Positions 15,693-24,310 of a stretch of 64,000 nt of DNA are shown here, piece by piece (the first letter of the stretch is position 1; each line of letters begins with the position of its first letter). A program made the translations under genes and the position numbers. The DNA lies in assembly GCF_000373565.1 (NCBI RefSeq), contig NZ_KB891842.1, forward strand, positions 496,001 to 560,000, in the 5' to 3' direction. Under the pieces are notes generated by a model. That model was not told where the DNA came from. It saw nothing but the letters and a program-made list of their open reading frames with translations, and made no database searches. Origin of the DNA: Streptomyces sp. HmicA12 (lineage in GTDB: Bacteria > Actinomycetota > Actinomycetes > Streptomycetales > Streptomycetaceae).

Positions 15693-16523
15693 TCAACTCA
15701 TCCACTCCGCCTCGTACGTGGCGTACGTGCCGTCGTGCGTCGCGAGGTGCACGAACTGGTTCACGTACTCCTGGAAGTCCCGGTCGCCGCGCGGGGTCGC
15801 GTACGCCTTCTCGGAGAACGTGAACGGCTTGTCGGGGTGGACCGAGCACAGCTCCGGGTGGATCTTCGCCTGGTAGAGCGTCTCGCTCGCGTCGGTCATC
15901 ATCACGTCCGCCCGGCCCGCCACGATCTCGTCGAAGATCGTGGTGTTGTCCGGGTGGACCTTGATGGTGGCCTTCTTGATGTTGGCGCGCGCGAACTGCT
16001 CGTTGGTACCGCCCGGGTTGACGACGACGGTCGTCCCCGCCCTGTCGATCTCGGCGAGTGTCCGGAACCTGTCCTTGTCCGCGCAGCGCACGATCGGCGT
16101 CTTGCCGTCCTCGCGCGTCGGCTCGCTGAAGTACACCTGCCGGGCGCGCGGCAGCGTGATCGAGACACCGCCGACCGCGATGTCGCACTTCCCGACCGAC
16201 AGGTCCTTCGTCAGATCCGCCCACGTCGAATCGACGAACCGGGCTTTCGCGTCAAGGGACTTGGCGAGGTCCCGCGCCATGTCGATGTCGACACCGCTGT
16301 ACGCGCCGTCCTTCGGGTCCTTGTACGTGAACGGCCGGTAGTCGCCCGTCGTGCACACCCGCAGCACCCCCGCCTTCGGCACCGAGTCGAGCAGGCTGCC
16401 CTGCGGCTTCCTCACGGGGCGGTGGACGACCGTCGGTGCCGCGGGCGCGGCGGCGGTCAGGGCCAGCAGACAGACCAGGGCGGACAGGGTGGCGGCACGT
16501 TGCTTGGACGCGCGGCGGCTCAT
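15693..16523 (-). CDS. Exported cyclohexadienyl-dehydratase-like (PheC-like) solute-binding-fold protein
   Basis: A 276-residue secreted protein. The signal peptide is MSRRASKQRAATLSALVCLLALTAAAPAAP. The mature part is an SBP family 3 fold and matches, from memory, the periplasmic cyclohexadienyl dehydratase PheC block by block: VLRVCTTGDYRPFTY, GVDIDMARDLAKSL, DIAVGGVSITLPRARQVYFSEP, DGKTPIVRC, VVVNPGGTNEQFARAN, VHPDNTTIFDEIVAGRADVMMTDASE, HPELCSVHPDKPFTFSEKAY. PheC converts prephenate or arogenate to phenylpyruvate or phenylalanine. No amino-acid transporter genes adjoin it, which favours an enzyme or orphan receptor. It has no lipobox Cys, so it is released rather than anchored. Confidence 0.78.
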   Translation of the reverse strand: MSRRASKQRAATLSALVCLLALTAAAPAAPTVVHRPVRKPQGSLLDSVPKAGVLRVCTTGDYRPFTYKDPKDGAYSGVDIDMARDLAKSLDAKARFVDSTWADLTKDLSVGKCDIAVGGVSITLPRARQVYFSEPTREDGKTPIVRCADKDRFRTLAEIDRAGTTVVVNPGGTNEQFARANIKKATIKVHPDNTTIFDEIVAGRADVMMTDASETLYQAKIHPELCSVHPDKPFTFSEKAYATPRGDRDFQEYVNQFVHLATHDGTYATYEAEWMS

Positions 16524-16611
16524 CGCGACTCCTCGGCAGGGGTGGGGGGACGGTTGCGGGGTGGATCGATCACCCGGGCATCACCCTGGCAGAAGAGGTG
16601 TGCAGAAGTCA

Positions 16612-16640
16612 TTGACGCGCAAGGGGTTCGATTCTACGGT
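16612..16640 (+). promoter_or_regulatory. Promoter of the arabinanase pair
   Basis: TTGACG (16612-16617), a 17-bp spacer and TACGGT (16635-16640) form a near-consensus promoter about 130 bp before GTG 16773. A CGATATCG palindrome (16666-16673) follows shortly after the expected start site and could be an operator core. Confidence 0.65.
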
Positions 16641-16772
16641 CCCGTCCGAAGTCACGACCGGCGTTCGATATCGCGGACGTTGGGGCGGAGGGGCAACCTT
16701 CCGCGCCCGGACGGCGACCGTGTCTCGAAGCCGCCGCACCCCTCTTTGTCCCCCGCCCTGAAGGAGAGCCGC

Positions 16773-17747
16773 GTGAGCCGCGCACCCCGCCGCATGAGAA
16801 CCGCGCTCCTCGCCGTCCCGGCCGCAGCCGTCCTCGCCCTGCTGCCGTCGACGGCCTCCGCCTACCCGAACCCCGGCACGGTCACCGGATCCACCGTCGT
16901 CCACGACCCCACCATGATCCGCACCTCCGGCGGCCGCTATCTGCTGTACGCGACCGGCGGCGGCCTCGGCTACCGCACCTCCACCGACCGGATCGCGTTC
17001 AGCGCCGGCAGCGACGCGTTCACCACGAAACCGTCGTGGTGGTCGTCGTACGCGACGGAGGCCTGGGCCCCGGACATCTCGTACCACGGTGGCAAGTACC
17101 TGATGTACTACGCCGTCTCCACCTTCGGCTCCAACAAGTCGGCGATCGGCCTGGCCGGTTCGACGACGGGCCTGCCGGGTTCCTGGACCGACTACGGCGT
17201 CGTCTACACCTCCACCACCTCCAGCGACTACAACGCCATCGACCCGAACCTCTTCGTCGACGACAACGGCAAGTGGTGGCTGTCCTTCGGGAGTTGGTGG
17301 ACCGGCATCAAGATGATCCAGATCGACCCGTCGACCGGGAAACAGCTCTCCTCCAACACCACCCGCTCCTCGCTCGCGGCCCGCCCGACCGGCACCAAGG
17401 CCGTCGAGGCCCCGTACATCGTCAAGCGCAACGGCTACTACTACCTCTTCGCCTCCTACGACACCTGCTGCGCGGGCACCAGCTCCACGTACAAGGTCAA
17501 GGTCGGGCGGGCCACCAGCGTCACCGGGCCGTACTACGACAAGAACGGCGTCGCCATGACGAACAACGGCGGCACCGCCGTCCTGGAGTCGCACGGCAGC
17601 GTCATCGGCCCCGGCGGGCAGTCCATCATGAACGACTCCGACGGCGACCTGATCGTCTACCACTACTACGACGGCAACGACAACGGCACCCCGAAGCTCG
17701 GCATCAACCTCCTGAACTGGAGCACCGGATGGCCCGTCGCCTACTGA
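16773..17747 (+). CDS. Secreted endo-1,5-alpha-L-arabinanase (GH43)
   Basis: A 324-residue extracellular enzyme. The signal peptide runs to ...LLPSTASA, cleaved before YPNPG. The GH43 five-bladed propeller has its three acidic residues in the expected blades: VHDPTMI (base), NAIDPNLF (pKa-modulating Asp) and AVEAPYIV (acid Glu). WAPDISYHGGKYLMYYAVS and FASYDTCCAGTSSTY are typical of arabinanases. It should cut the backbone of plant arabinan. Start is GTG 16773 behind AAGGAG. The reading frame overlaps the next GH43 gene by 19 bp, so the two are one operon. Confidence 0.93.
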   Translation: MSRAPRRMRTALLAVPAAAVLALLPSTASAYPNPGTVTGSTVVHDPTMIRTSGGRYLLYATGGGLGYRTSTDRIAFSAGSDAFTTKPSWWSSYATEAWAPDISYHGGKYLMYYAVSTFGSNKSAIGLAGSTTGLPGSWTDYGVVYTSTTSSDYNAIDPNLFVDDNGKWWLSFGSWWTGIKMIQIDPSTGKQLSSNTTRSSLAARPTGTKAVEAPYIVKRNGYYYLFASYDTCCAGTSSTYKVKVGRATSVTGPYYDKNGVAMTNNGGTAVLESHGSVIGPGGQSIMNDSDGDLIVYHYYDGNDNGTPKLGINLLNWSTGWPVAY

Positions 17748-19168
17748 CCCTGCTCGCCGCGCTGCTCCTCGCGCTCGGCCTCGGCCAGTCGTCGGCGAGC
17801 GCGGCCTCGTTCACCAACCCCGTGAAGTCCGTCAAGGGAGCCGACCCCTGGATCTCGTACCACGACGGCAACTACTACCTGGTGACCACGAGTTGGACCG
17901 ACGTCATCACGATGCGCAGGTCCCCGACGCTCGGTGGGCTCGACACCGCGCCCAGCATCCAGGTGTGGAAGGGCGACGCGGCATCCCGCTGCTGCAACAT
18001 CTGGGCGCCCGAACTGCACTACGGAGACGGCCACTGGTACCTGTACTACGTCGCCGGGCAGAACATCACCGACTACAACCCGACCCAGCGCGTCCACGTC
18101 CTGGAGTCCACGGGCAGCGACCCGCTCGGCCCGTACACGTACAAGAGTCAGCTCAGCGGCTCCTGGATGCTGGATCCGACTGTGGCCACCATCAACGGGA
18201 AGCTGTACGTGCTCGGCAGCGCGAGCGGCGGCGGGACCCAGAACCTCGTGATCGCGCCGATGTCCAACCCCTATACGGTCAGCGGGAGTTACACCACCAT
18301 CTCCACGCCGACGTACTCCTGGGAGAAGTCCGGCGCCGCCGTGAACGAAGGCCCGGAGATCCTCCAGCACGGCGGCAAGACCTATCTGATCTACTCGGCG
18401 AGCGGCTGCTGGACCCCGGACTACGCGCTCGGGCAACTCACCCTCGCCGGCTCCGATCCGACCGCCGCGTCGTCCTGGACCAAGAAGTCGACGGCCGTCT
18501 TCAGTAGCAGCGCGGCCAAGGGCGTGTACGGGCCCGGACACAACGGGTTCTTCAACTCGCCCGACGGGCAGCAGAGTTGGATTGTCTACCACGCCAACGA
18601 CGCGGCGAGCGACGGCTGCGACAACGGCCGCACCACCCGCGCCCAGGGCTTCGGCTGGAACGCCGACGGCAGCCCGAACCTCGGCACCCCGAACGCGCTC
18701 GGCAGCAGCACCGCCGGACCGTCCGGAGAACCGTCCAGCACGCCCACGACGTACACGCTCACCAACCGGGCGAGCGGAAAGTGCCTTGAAGTCGCCGGGA
18801 GTTCGAGCGCCGACGGAGCGAACGTCCAGCAGTACGCGTGCGACGGCGGCGGCAACCAGCGGTGGCGGATCCAGGACCAGGGCGACGACACCAGCCGACT
18901 CGTGAACGTCGCGAGCGGAAAGGTCCTCGACACGGCCGACTGCTCCAGTGCCGACGGCGCCGACCTGCGGCAGTGGTCCTGGCTGAACAACACCTGCCAG
19001 CGGTTCCGCTTCCTGACCACCGAGAGCGGCGGCTGGGTGCGGATCGTCAACCAGGCCACCGGGAAGGTCGCCGACGTCGCCGACTGCTCGACGGCCGACG
19101 GCGCCGACGTACGGCAGTGGACCTGGCTGAACAACAACTGCCAGCAGTGGAAGCTCAGCCCGGCGTGA
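17729..19168 (+). CDS. Secreted GH43 arabinofuranosidase with C-terminal ricin-type CBM13
   Basis: A 479-residue extracellular enzyme. Signal peptide MARRLLTLLAALLLALGLGQSSASA. The GH43 catalytic domain (about residues 30-325) has the acids in GADPWIS, MLDPTV and NEGPEIL. A Ser/Pro/Thr linker follows, then a beta-trefoil of three ricin repeats (residues about 345-479; ANVQQYACDGGGNQRW, DLRQWSWLNNTCQRF, DVRQWTWLNNNCQQW), a CBM13 that binds xylan or arabinan-type polymers. It probably releases arabinose from oligomers made by the upstream endo-enzyme. ATG 17729 lies inside the preceding gene behind a GGAG. Specificity (exo-1,5 versus debranching) cannot be settled by eye. Confidence 0.92.
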   Translation: MARRLLTLLAALLLALGLGQSSASAASFTNPVKSVKGADPWISYHDGNYYLVTTSWTDVITMRRSPTLGGLDTAPSIQVWKGDAASRCCNIWAPELHYGDGHWYLYYVAGQNITDYNPTQRVHVLESTGSDPLGPYTYKSQLSGSWMLDPTVATINGKLYVLGSASGGGTQNLVIAPMSNPYTVSGSYTTISTPTYSWEKSGAAVNEGPEILQHGGKTYLIYSASGCWTPDYALGQLTLAGSDPTAASSWTKKSTAVFSSSAAKGVYGPGHNGFFNSPDGQQSWIVYHANDAASDGCDNGRTTRAQGFGWNADGSPNLGTPNALGSSTAGPSGEPSSTPTTYTLTNRASGKCLEVAGSSSADGANVQQYACDGGGNQRWRIQDQGDDTSRLVNVASGKVLDTADCSSADGADLRQWSWLNNTCQRFRFLTTESGGWVRIVNQATGKVADVADCSTADGADVRQWTWLNNNCQQWKLSPA

Positions 19169-19176
19169 ATGCCTTC

Positions 19177-19215
19177 GGCGCCGGGTGGCTCAGTCCGTGA
19201 GGGCCGCCCGGCGCC
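19177..19215. terminator. Bidirectional hairpin between the GH43 and amidohydrolase genes
   Basis: The 13-bp arms 19177-19189 (GGCGCCGGGTGGC) and 19203-19215 (GCCGCCCGGCGCC) pair with a single G-U wobble. The loop spans the last codons of the minus-strand amidohydrolase. It can serve both convergent transcription units. Confidence 0.65.
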
Positions 19216-20515
19216 GGAACAGTTCCTCCGCCGCGCTCTGCGCGCTCTCGCGGACGCGGTCCGTGTCCACGCTCAGTACCTCGCCACCGGACACGAGGAG
19301 TTCGCCGTCGACCCAGACGTGGTCGACGTCGGCGGACTGGGACGAGAAGACCAGATGCGGGACCGCGTTGAAGTCCGGGCCGTGCAGCAGCGGCGTCGTG
19401 TGCAGGCGCCGCAGGTCGACGGTGACGACGTCGGCCTTCTTGCCCACTTCGAGTGATCCGGTCTCTCCGTCCAGACCCAGGGCGCGGGCGCCGTCGACGG
19501 TGGCCATCGTGAGGATGTCCCAGGGGTCGCCGGTGGTGGGATCGAGCGAGGTCACCTTCTGCAGCAGCGAGGCGAACTTCATCTCCTCCAGCAGATCGAG
19601 GTTGTTGTTCTCCTTCTCGCCGTCACTGCCCAGGCCCACGGCTATGCCCCTGCGACGCATCTCGGCGACCCGGGCCGGGCCCGACGACAGCTTCATGTTG
19701 GAGCACGGGCAGTGGGCGACACTCGTCCCCGTCGCGGCCAGCAGGTCCAGCTCGTGGTCGTCGAGCCACACACAGTGGGCGACCACCGTGCGCGGACCGA
19801 GGATGCCGCGATGGTGGAACTCCTCGATCGGGCGGCGGCCGAACTGCCGCACGGACTCCTCGACCTCCCAGGTCGTCTCGGAGGAGTGGGTGTGCAGACC
19901 CGTGTCGAACTCGTCCGCGAGGGCCGCCGCCTCCTTGAACGCTTCCTCGCTGCAGTAGAAGAGGTGCTCCAGGCCCACCCAGGACCGGACGCGGTCGTGC
20001 GCGTAGGTGCGGTACTCGGTCAGGAGACGGCGGTTCGTCTCCAGGGTCTCGAAGTAGTCGTAGCCGGGGAGGTCGGCGACGTACGGCACGAGGGTCGCGC
20101 GCAGGCCGACCTGCTCGGCGGCGTGGGCCGAACCCTCCATGTGGCGCCACATGTCCATGACCGAGGTGGTGCCCGCCCGCAGGGACTCCGTGTAGCAGAG
20201 CAGCGACGCGGCCTGGGCGATCTCGGGGGTGAGCGCCTTGTGCGCCGGGTCCACGTAGTCACGGAGCCAGTCCCACAGCGACTTCGACTCCGCTGTTCCG
20301 CGCAGCAGGCCCGAGTGGAGATGGGTGTTGTGCAGGCCCGGGATCACCGCGTGGCCCGAGGCGTCGATGACGTGGGCGTCAGTGGTGGCGAAGGCGGACG
20401 GGTGGTCGATCGCCGTGATGCGGTCGCCCTCGATGAGGACCGAACCGGGGTCGAGGGTGGTGCGGGTGCCGTCGCAGGGGATGACGATGCCGTTGTGGAT
20501 CAGGGTGCGCTGCAT
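19190..20515 (-). CDS. Amidohydrolase, purine/pyrimidine or triazine deaminase family
   Basis: A 441-residue metal-dependent hydrolase of the TrzN/AtzA/SsnA and 8-oxoguanine deaminase group. Metal ligands are seen in HTHLH (His65, His67), LHTHSSE, VAHCVW and GLGSDGEKENNN (Asp). N- and C-terminal segments form the small beta-sandwich (GLDGETGSLEVGKKADVV). The neighbouring nucleobase deaminase, NCS1 permease and PucR regulator point to deamination of a purine or pyrimidine base. Start ATG 20515 follows GGAG. A 121-bp gap with a hairpin and an interspersed repeat separates it from the deaminase gene upstream. Confidence 0.87.
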   Translation of the reverse strand: MQRTLIHNGIVIPCDGTRTTLDPGSVLIEGDRITAIDHPSAFATTDAHVIDASGHAVIPGLHNTHLHSGLLRGTAESKSLWDWLRDYVDPAHKALTPEIAQAASLLCYTESLRAGTTSVMDMWRHMEGSAHAAEQVGLRATLVPYVADLPGYDYFETLETNRRLLTEYRTYAHDRVRSWVGLEHLFYCSEEAFKEAAALADEFDTGLHTHSSETTWEVEESVRQFGRRPIEEFHHRGILGPRTVVAHCVWLDDHELDLLAATGTSVAHCPCSNMKLSSGPARVAEMRRRGIAVGLGSDGEKENNNLDLLEEMKFASLLQKVTSLDPTTGDPWDILTMATVDGARALGLDGETGSLEVGKKADVVTVDLRRLHTTPLLHGPDFNAVPHLVFSSQSADVDHVWVDGELLVSGGEVLSVDTDRVRESAQSAAEELFRRRAALTD

Positions 20516-20548
20516 GGTGCGACTCCGTGGAATGTGTGCGTGCGGGTG

Positions 20549-20582
20549 GGTGGGGGCTGGGATGTCGGAGGTGGCCCCCGCC
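20549..20582 (-). terminator. Intercistronic hairpin between deaminase and amidohydrolase
   Basis: Arms GGTGGGGGC (20549-20557) and GCCCCCGCC (20574-20582) pair with one mismatch. They could attenuate transcription from the deaminase into the amidohydrolase gene, or stabilise upstream mRNA. Modest evidence. Confidence 0.4.
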
Positions 20583-20607
20583 GCGCCTTCTCGTGTGACG
20601 GTCTGTC

Positions 20608-20637
20608 GTGGTTGCTCGCGCCGTTCCCCGCGCCCCT
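20608..20637. repeat. Streptomyces-type interspersed intergenic repeat (GCGCCGTTCCCCGCGCCCCT)
   Basis: The stretch starting GTGGTTGCTCGCGCCGTTCC and ending CCGCGCCCCTC matches, from memory, a short sequence scattered through intergenic regions of many Streptomyces genomes. It begins just past the stop of the deaminase gene. No function is known to me. Confidence 0.45.
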
Positions 20638-21119
20638 CACGAGGCCCAGAAACCGGCGTGGACCGCCGCCGCCTCCTCGTGCAGGCACGGGCCCGTCACC
20701 CCCACCGGGCGCTGGCCCCTCGCGAGGACCTCGCGGCACGGGAGGGACATCGTCGGGTTCTCCGGGTCCGCGCCGGTGAGGGCGAGGAGTTCGTCCTCAC
20801 CGAGGGCGTACGCGACGCGGCCGATGCCGCTCCAGTACACGGCTCCCGTGCACATCGCGCAGGGCTCCGTCGACGTGTAGAGCGTGGCCCGGGACAGGTC
20901 GTCGGGGGAGTAGGCACGCGTGGCCAGGCGGACCAGATTCGTCTCGGCGTGGCCGGTGGCGTCCCGTTCCGTGACCACCGTGTTGCCGGCTTCCAGGACC
21001 GCCTCGCCGTCGAGGACGAGGAGCGCGCCGAAGGGGTGGTTGCCACCCGCGCGGGAGGCCGCGGCCAGATCGATCGCCGTGCGCAGGAACTTCTCGTCCT
21101 CAGGGGTGAGCGTGGTCAT
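20637..21119 (-). CDS. Nucleobase/nucleoside deaminase (CMP/dCMP-type, guanine or cytosine deaminase-like)
   Basis: A 160-residue zinc deaminase. The catalytic HAE (His57, Glu59) lies in ERDATGHAETNLVRL, and the zinc cysteines are Cys87 and Cys90 in STEPCAMCTG. Length and the motif GNHPFGALLV are those of the guanine deaminase/tRNA-adenosine-deaminase-like group acting on free bases. ATG 21119 follows AAGGAG, and the gene's first 20 bp overlap the end of the permease gene, so translation is probably coupled. It likely deaminates the base taken up by that permease. Confidence 0.88.
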   Translation of the reverse strand: MTTLTPEDEKFLRTAIDLAAASRAGGNHPFGALLVLDGEAVLEAGNTVVTERDATGHAETNLVRLATRAYSPDDLSRATLYTSTEPCAMCTGAVYWSGIGRVAYALGEDELLALTGADPENPTMSLPCREVLARGQRPVGVTGPCLHEEAAAVHAGFWAS

Positions 21120-22503
21120 GTGCTGCTCCTTCGTGGGTCGCGTGCGGGTGCGGGTGAGAGGTGAGGTCGTGAGGTGCGGGGGAGCGGAAGGCCGTCGCGA
21201 GCAGGTACGCCGCGCCCGCCACCGCGAATCCGATGAACAGGCCGAACGGGCCGAGCGCCGGATGCGCCGCCGCCAGCGGGCCGGTGTACAGGGACTGGTT
21301 CATGAACGGGACCTCGACCGCGAGGGCCAGCAGGACGCAGGGCAGACCCGGGCCGAAGCGGTGCGCCCGGTCGTACGGGTCCGCGAGCGGCCGACGGCGG
21401 CCGCGGATCCAGAACGCCGCGATCGTCACCGCCGCCCACGGCGCCAGCCAGTACCCGGTCATCAGCAGGAAGTCGTTGAGCTGCGCCGCGAAGTCGCCGT
21501 GCCCCGCGTACCAGGCGAGCGCCGTGCCGAGGCCGCCGACGGCGAGCACCGACACCCAGCGCGGGATCGTGAAACCGGCGACGAGCGCCGCCATCGCGCC
21601 CGAGTACAGGTCGATGACCGTCGACGCGAGCGTGGACAGGAGGAGGGAGAGCAGGACCAGGCTCCCGAGCGCGTGCGGGAGGAGGTCGCTCACCATGCCG
21701 CTCGGGTCGTCGAGCGCGCCCGCCGTGCCGAGGGCCGCGCCCAGCGAACCGATCCACACCCCGGCCACCGCGCTGCCGCCGCCCGCCGCGAGGAAGACCC
21801 GGCGCGGCTTCGCCGTCGCGGGCAGATAGCGGCTGTAGTCGGACGCGTACGCCGACCAGCCGAGGACCCGCGCCGCCGTGACCGCGACGACCAGCAGGAA
21901 CGCGGCGGCCGAACCGTTGGCGGGCTCGGTGGGCGACTGGGCCGACACTTCGCCGAAGCCGTACACCGACATGACCGCGAACACGACCACCAGCAGGACG
22001 GCGAGCGCGCGTTCCACGGAGTGGATCAGCCGGTAGCCGACCACGGCCACGCCCATCTGCGCCACCGCCATCACGGCCAGCGCCGGGCCGAAGCCCATCC
22101 CCGTCAGATCGCGCAGGATGAAGATGCCGAGGAGCGAGTCGACGACACACCAGCCGACCCCGTTGACGACGGTGAACGCCGCCGACGGGAGATTGCCCAG
22201 GCGGCCGAACGGGACGCGGGACTGGACGAGTTGGAGGACGCCGGTCAGCGGCCCCCGCGTGGAGAACAGTCCGACGAGCGCCGAGCTCAGCAACGTACCC
22301 GTGACGACGGCGAGCACCGCGGGCACGAAGTCCAGGCCGAAGACCGACGTGGACAGGGCGCCGACGCTCAACGTCGCGAACTGCACGTTCGCGCCGAACC
22401 ACAGCGTGAACAGGGACCAGGGACGGCCGTGCCGGCGGTCGAGGGGCACCGGCTCGGCCCCCAACTGTTCGATGGGTGTCGGACGTTCACGGAGGGCGCG
22501 CAT
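21100..22503 (-). CDS. NCS1-family purine/cytosine permease
   Basis: A 467-residue membrane transporter with about 12 TM helices. NCS1 signatures are RPWSLFTLWFGANVQFATLSVGAL near the N-terminus, the substrate-site region VNGVGWCVVDSLLGIFIL, ARVLGWSAYASDYSRYLP, and LNDFLLMTGYWLAPWAAVTIAAFWI. It probably imports cytosine, purines or hydantoin/allantoin-type rings with a cation. The C-terminus is histidine-rich (HPHPHATHEGAAHDHAHP), which is unusual. Start is ATG 22503 behind GGAG; longer upstream frames lack coding character. It is first gene of a three-gene salvage operon facing the PucR gene. Confidence 0.92.
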   Translation of the reverse strand: MRALRERPTPIEQLGAEPVPLDRRHGRPWSLFTLWFGANVQFATLSVGALSTSVFGLDFVPAVLAVVTGTLLSSALVGLFSTRGPLTGVLQLVQSRVPFGRLGNLPSAAFTVVNGVGWCVVDSLLGIFILRDLTGMGFGPALAVMAVAQMGVAVVGYRLIHSVERALAVLLVVVFAVMSVYGFGEVSAQSPTEPANGSAAAFLLVVAVTAARVLGWSAYASDYSRYLPATAKPRRVFLAAGGGSAVAGVWIGSLGAALGTAGALDDPSGMVSDLLPHALGSLVLLSLLLSTLASTVIDLYSGAMAALVAGFTIPRWVSVLAVGGLGTALAWYAGHGDFAAQLNDFLLMTGYWLAPWAAVTIAAFWIRGRRRPLADPYDRAHRFGPGLPCVLLALAVEVPFMNQSLYTGPLAAAHPALGPFGLFIGFAVAGAAYLLATAFRSPAPHDLTSHPHPHATHEGAAHDHAHP

Positions 22504-22768
22504 GGGGACTCCTCGCACGGGAGACGACGGCAGGCTGGGACAGGGAAGGGGGGAGGGGCATGCGGCTCGGACCGGCCCCGGGGCGCCCCGGGAGCGGATG
22601 ACCCTCAGTGAACCGTCGACGCCGCCCCACCGGGACTGCACGCGTCTCCAGACGGCACCGCGATTTCGCGGGAGCGGCCCGTACTATTCTCCAAATCCCG
22701 TGCACAGCGGCGTGCATGCCCGTAACAATCGCCGCCCTGCCACGGGGCGGGCACGAGGAGGCCGTCCG

Positions 22769-24283
22769 GTGCAGCTCGACCGACTGCTCGCCATGCCACG
22801 GCTCGGGCTGAGCCCCGTCGTCACCGCCGACGCCCCGCGGATCCGCGGTGTCTACACCACCGACCTGCCCGACCCCGGCCGCTATCTCGACGGCGGCGAA
22901 CTCGTCCTGACCAGCACCACCTGGTACCACGAGCCGCGCGACGCCGACGTGTTCGTCGCCGCGCTGTCCGGCGCCGGGGTCGCCGCGCTCGTCGCGGGCA
23001 CCGCCGGGGTCGGCGTGCTCCCGGACGCGCTGCGCGACGCCTGCGCACGGCACCGGCTCACGCTGCTCGCCGTCGAGGACGAGGTGTCGTTCGCCGCGCT
23101 CACCGAGACCGTGCTCGCCGCCCTCGACGGGGCCGAGCGGCGCGCCCCGTCGGCCGGGCTGCACCGCGGCCTCGTCGCCAGCATGGCCTCCGGCGCGGGC
23201 GCGGAAGGCCTCGTGGACGTGTTCGCGCGGGCCACCGGCGTGTGGTGCGCCGTGCTGTCCGCGACCGGGCGGCCGATCGCGGGCGGCGTCCCCGAGGTGA
23301 CCGGACAGCAGCTCGCGCGGGCCCACCGGGACGCCCTCGCGGCGGGCGGATTCCCGGCCGTACGAGCCCTGAGCGGCGGCGGCGAACTCACCCTGTTCCC
23401 CGTCCAGTCACCCGTCGCGCACCGCCCGCCCGCCGGGTATCTCGCCGCGTCCGGCGACCACCGCGACTGGGCGCCCGGCGTCTCCGACGCCGCCTGGGAG
23501 GTGTGCGCCCTGCTCGCCCTCGACAAGACCGCCGTCCAGGAACGCCGCCGCATCGAGGCCCGCTTCCTGCGCGAGGCCGTCGACCTGCTCGCCGCCGGAC
23601 AGGAGACGGCCGCCGAGGCCCGGCTGCGCGGCCTCGGCCTGGGCGACAGCGCGCTCGGCGCCCTGTACCTGAGCACGACCGGCAGTCCGTACGGGGCCGA
23701 ACTCGCCGCCACCGTCCTGGAGGACGTCGCCGACCGGGTACCGGGCTGCTCGGCGGCGATCCCCGTCGACGACGGGGCGTATCTGTTGCTCGTACCGGAA
23801 GGGACCGACGGCGTGGCCGAGGCCGCCGAACGGCTCGCGCCCCTCATCGGGCACGGCCGCGCCGCCCTCGGCACCGGCAGCCCGGCCACCGGAGCCGCCG
23901 CGCTGCGCCGCTCCGTCGACGAGGCCCGGCACGCGCACCGGGTCGCCGCCCTCGGCACCGGCACCGTGCGCACCGCGGGCAGCGACGAACTCTCCTCGCA
24001 CCTGCTGCTGATCGCCGCCGTCCCCGACGACGTCCGCCGCCTCTACCGCGACCGGCTCATCGGCGTCCTGGAGCGCTACGACACCGAGCACGGCAGCGAA
24101 CTCGTCGCCACGCTCAGCGCGTTCCTCGACGCGTCGGGGTCCTGGCAGCGCTGCGCCGAGCAACTCCACGTGCACGTCAACACGTTGAGGTACCGGCTGC
24201 GGCGCGTCGAACAGCTCACCGGGCACAGCCTGGCGACCCTGCGCGACCGCGTCGACTTCTGCCTCGCGCTCAGCATCGGGTGA
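22769..24283 (+). CDS. PucR-family transcriptional regulator
   Basis: A 504-residue regulator. The N-terminal PucR domain (about 1-115; LDRLLAMPRLGLSPVVTADAPRIRGVYTTDLPDP.RYLDGGELVLTS) senses a purine-related ligand in known members. A GGDEF-like/CdaR middle follows, then the C-terminal HTH_30 (SWQRCAEQLHVHVNTLRYRLRRVEQLTGHSL). Start is GTG 22769 after GAGGAG. Divergent arrangement with the permease-deaminase-amidohydrolase genes implies control of that set. The 265-bp intergenic stretch has a GTGCA direct repeat (about 22699-22715) but no obvious palindrome. Confidence 0.92.
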   Translation: MQLDRLLAMPRLGLSPVVTADAPRIRGVYTTDLPDPGRYLDGGELVLTSTTWYHEPRDADVFVAALSGAGVAALVAGTAGVGVLPDALRDACARHRLTLLAVEDEVSFAALTETVLAALDGAERRAPSAGLHRGLVASMASGAGAEGLVDVFARATGVWCAVLSATGRPIAGGVPEVTGQQLARAHRDALAAGGFPAVRALSGGGELTLFPVQSPVAHRPPAGYLAASGDHRDWAPGVSDAAWEVCALLALDKTAVQERRRIEARFLREAVDLLAAGQETAAEARLRGLGLGDSALGALYLSTTGSPYGAELAATVLEDVADRVPGCSAAIPVDDGAYLLLVPEGTDGVAEAAERLAPLIGHGRAALGTGSPATGAAALRRSVDEARHAHRVAALGTGTVRTAGSDELSSHLLLIAAVPDDVRRLYRDRLIGVLERYDTEHGSELVATLSAFLDASGSWQRCAEQLHVHVNTLRYRLRRVEQLTGHSLATLRDRVDFCLALSIG

Positions 24284-24310
24284 GACGACCGGCCGACGCC
24301 GCGGCCCGCG

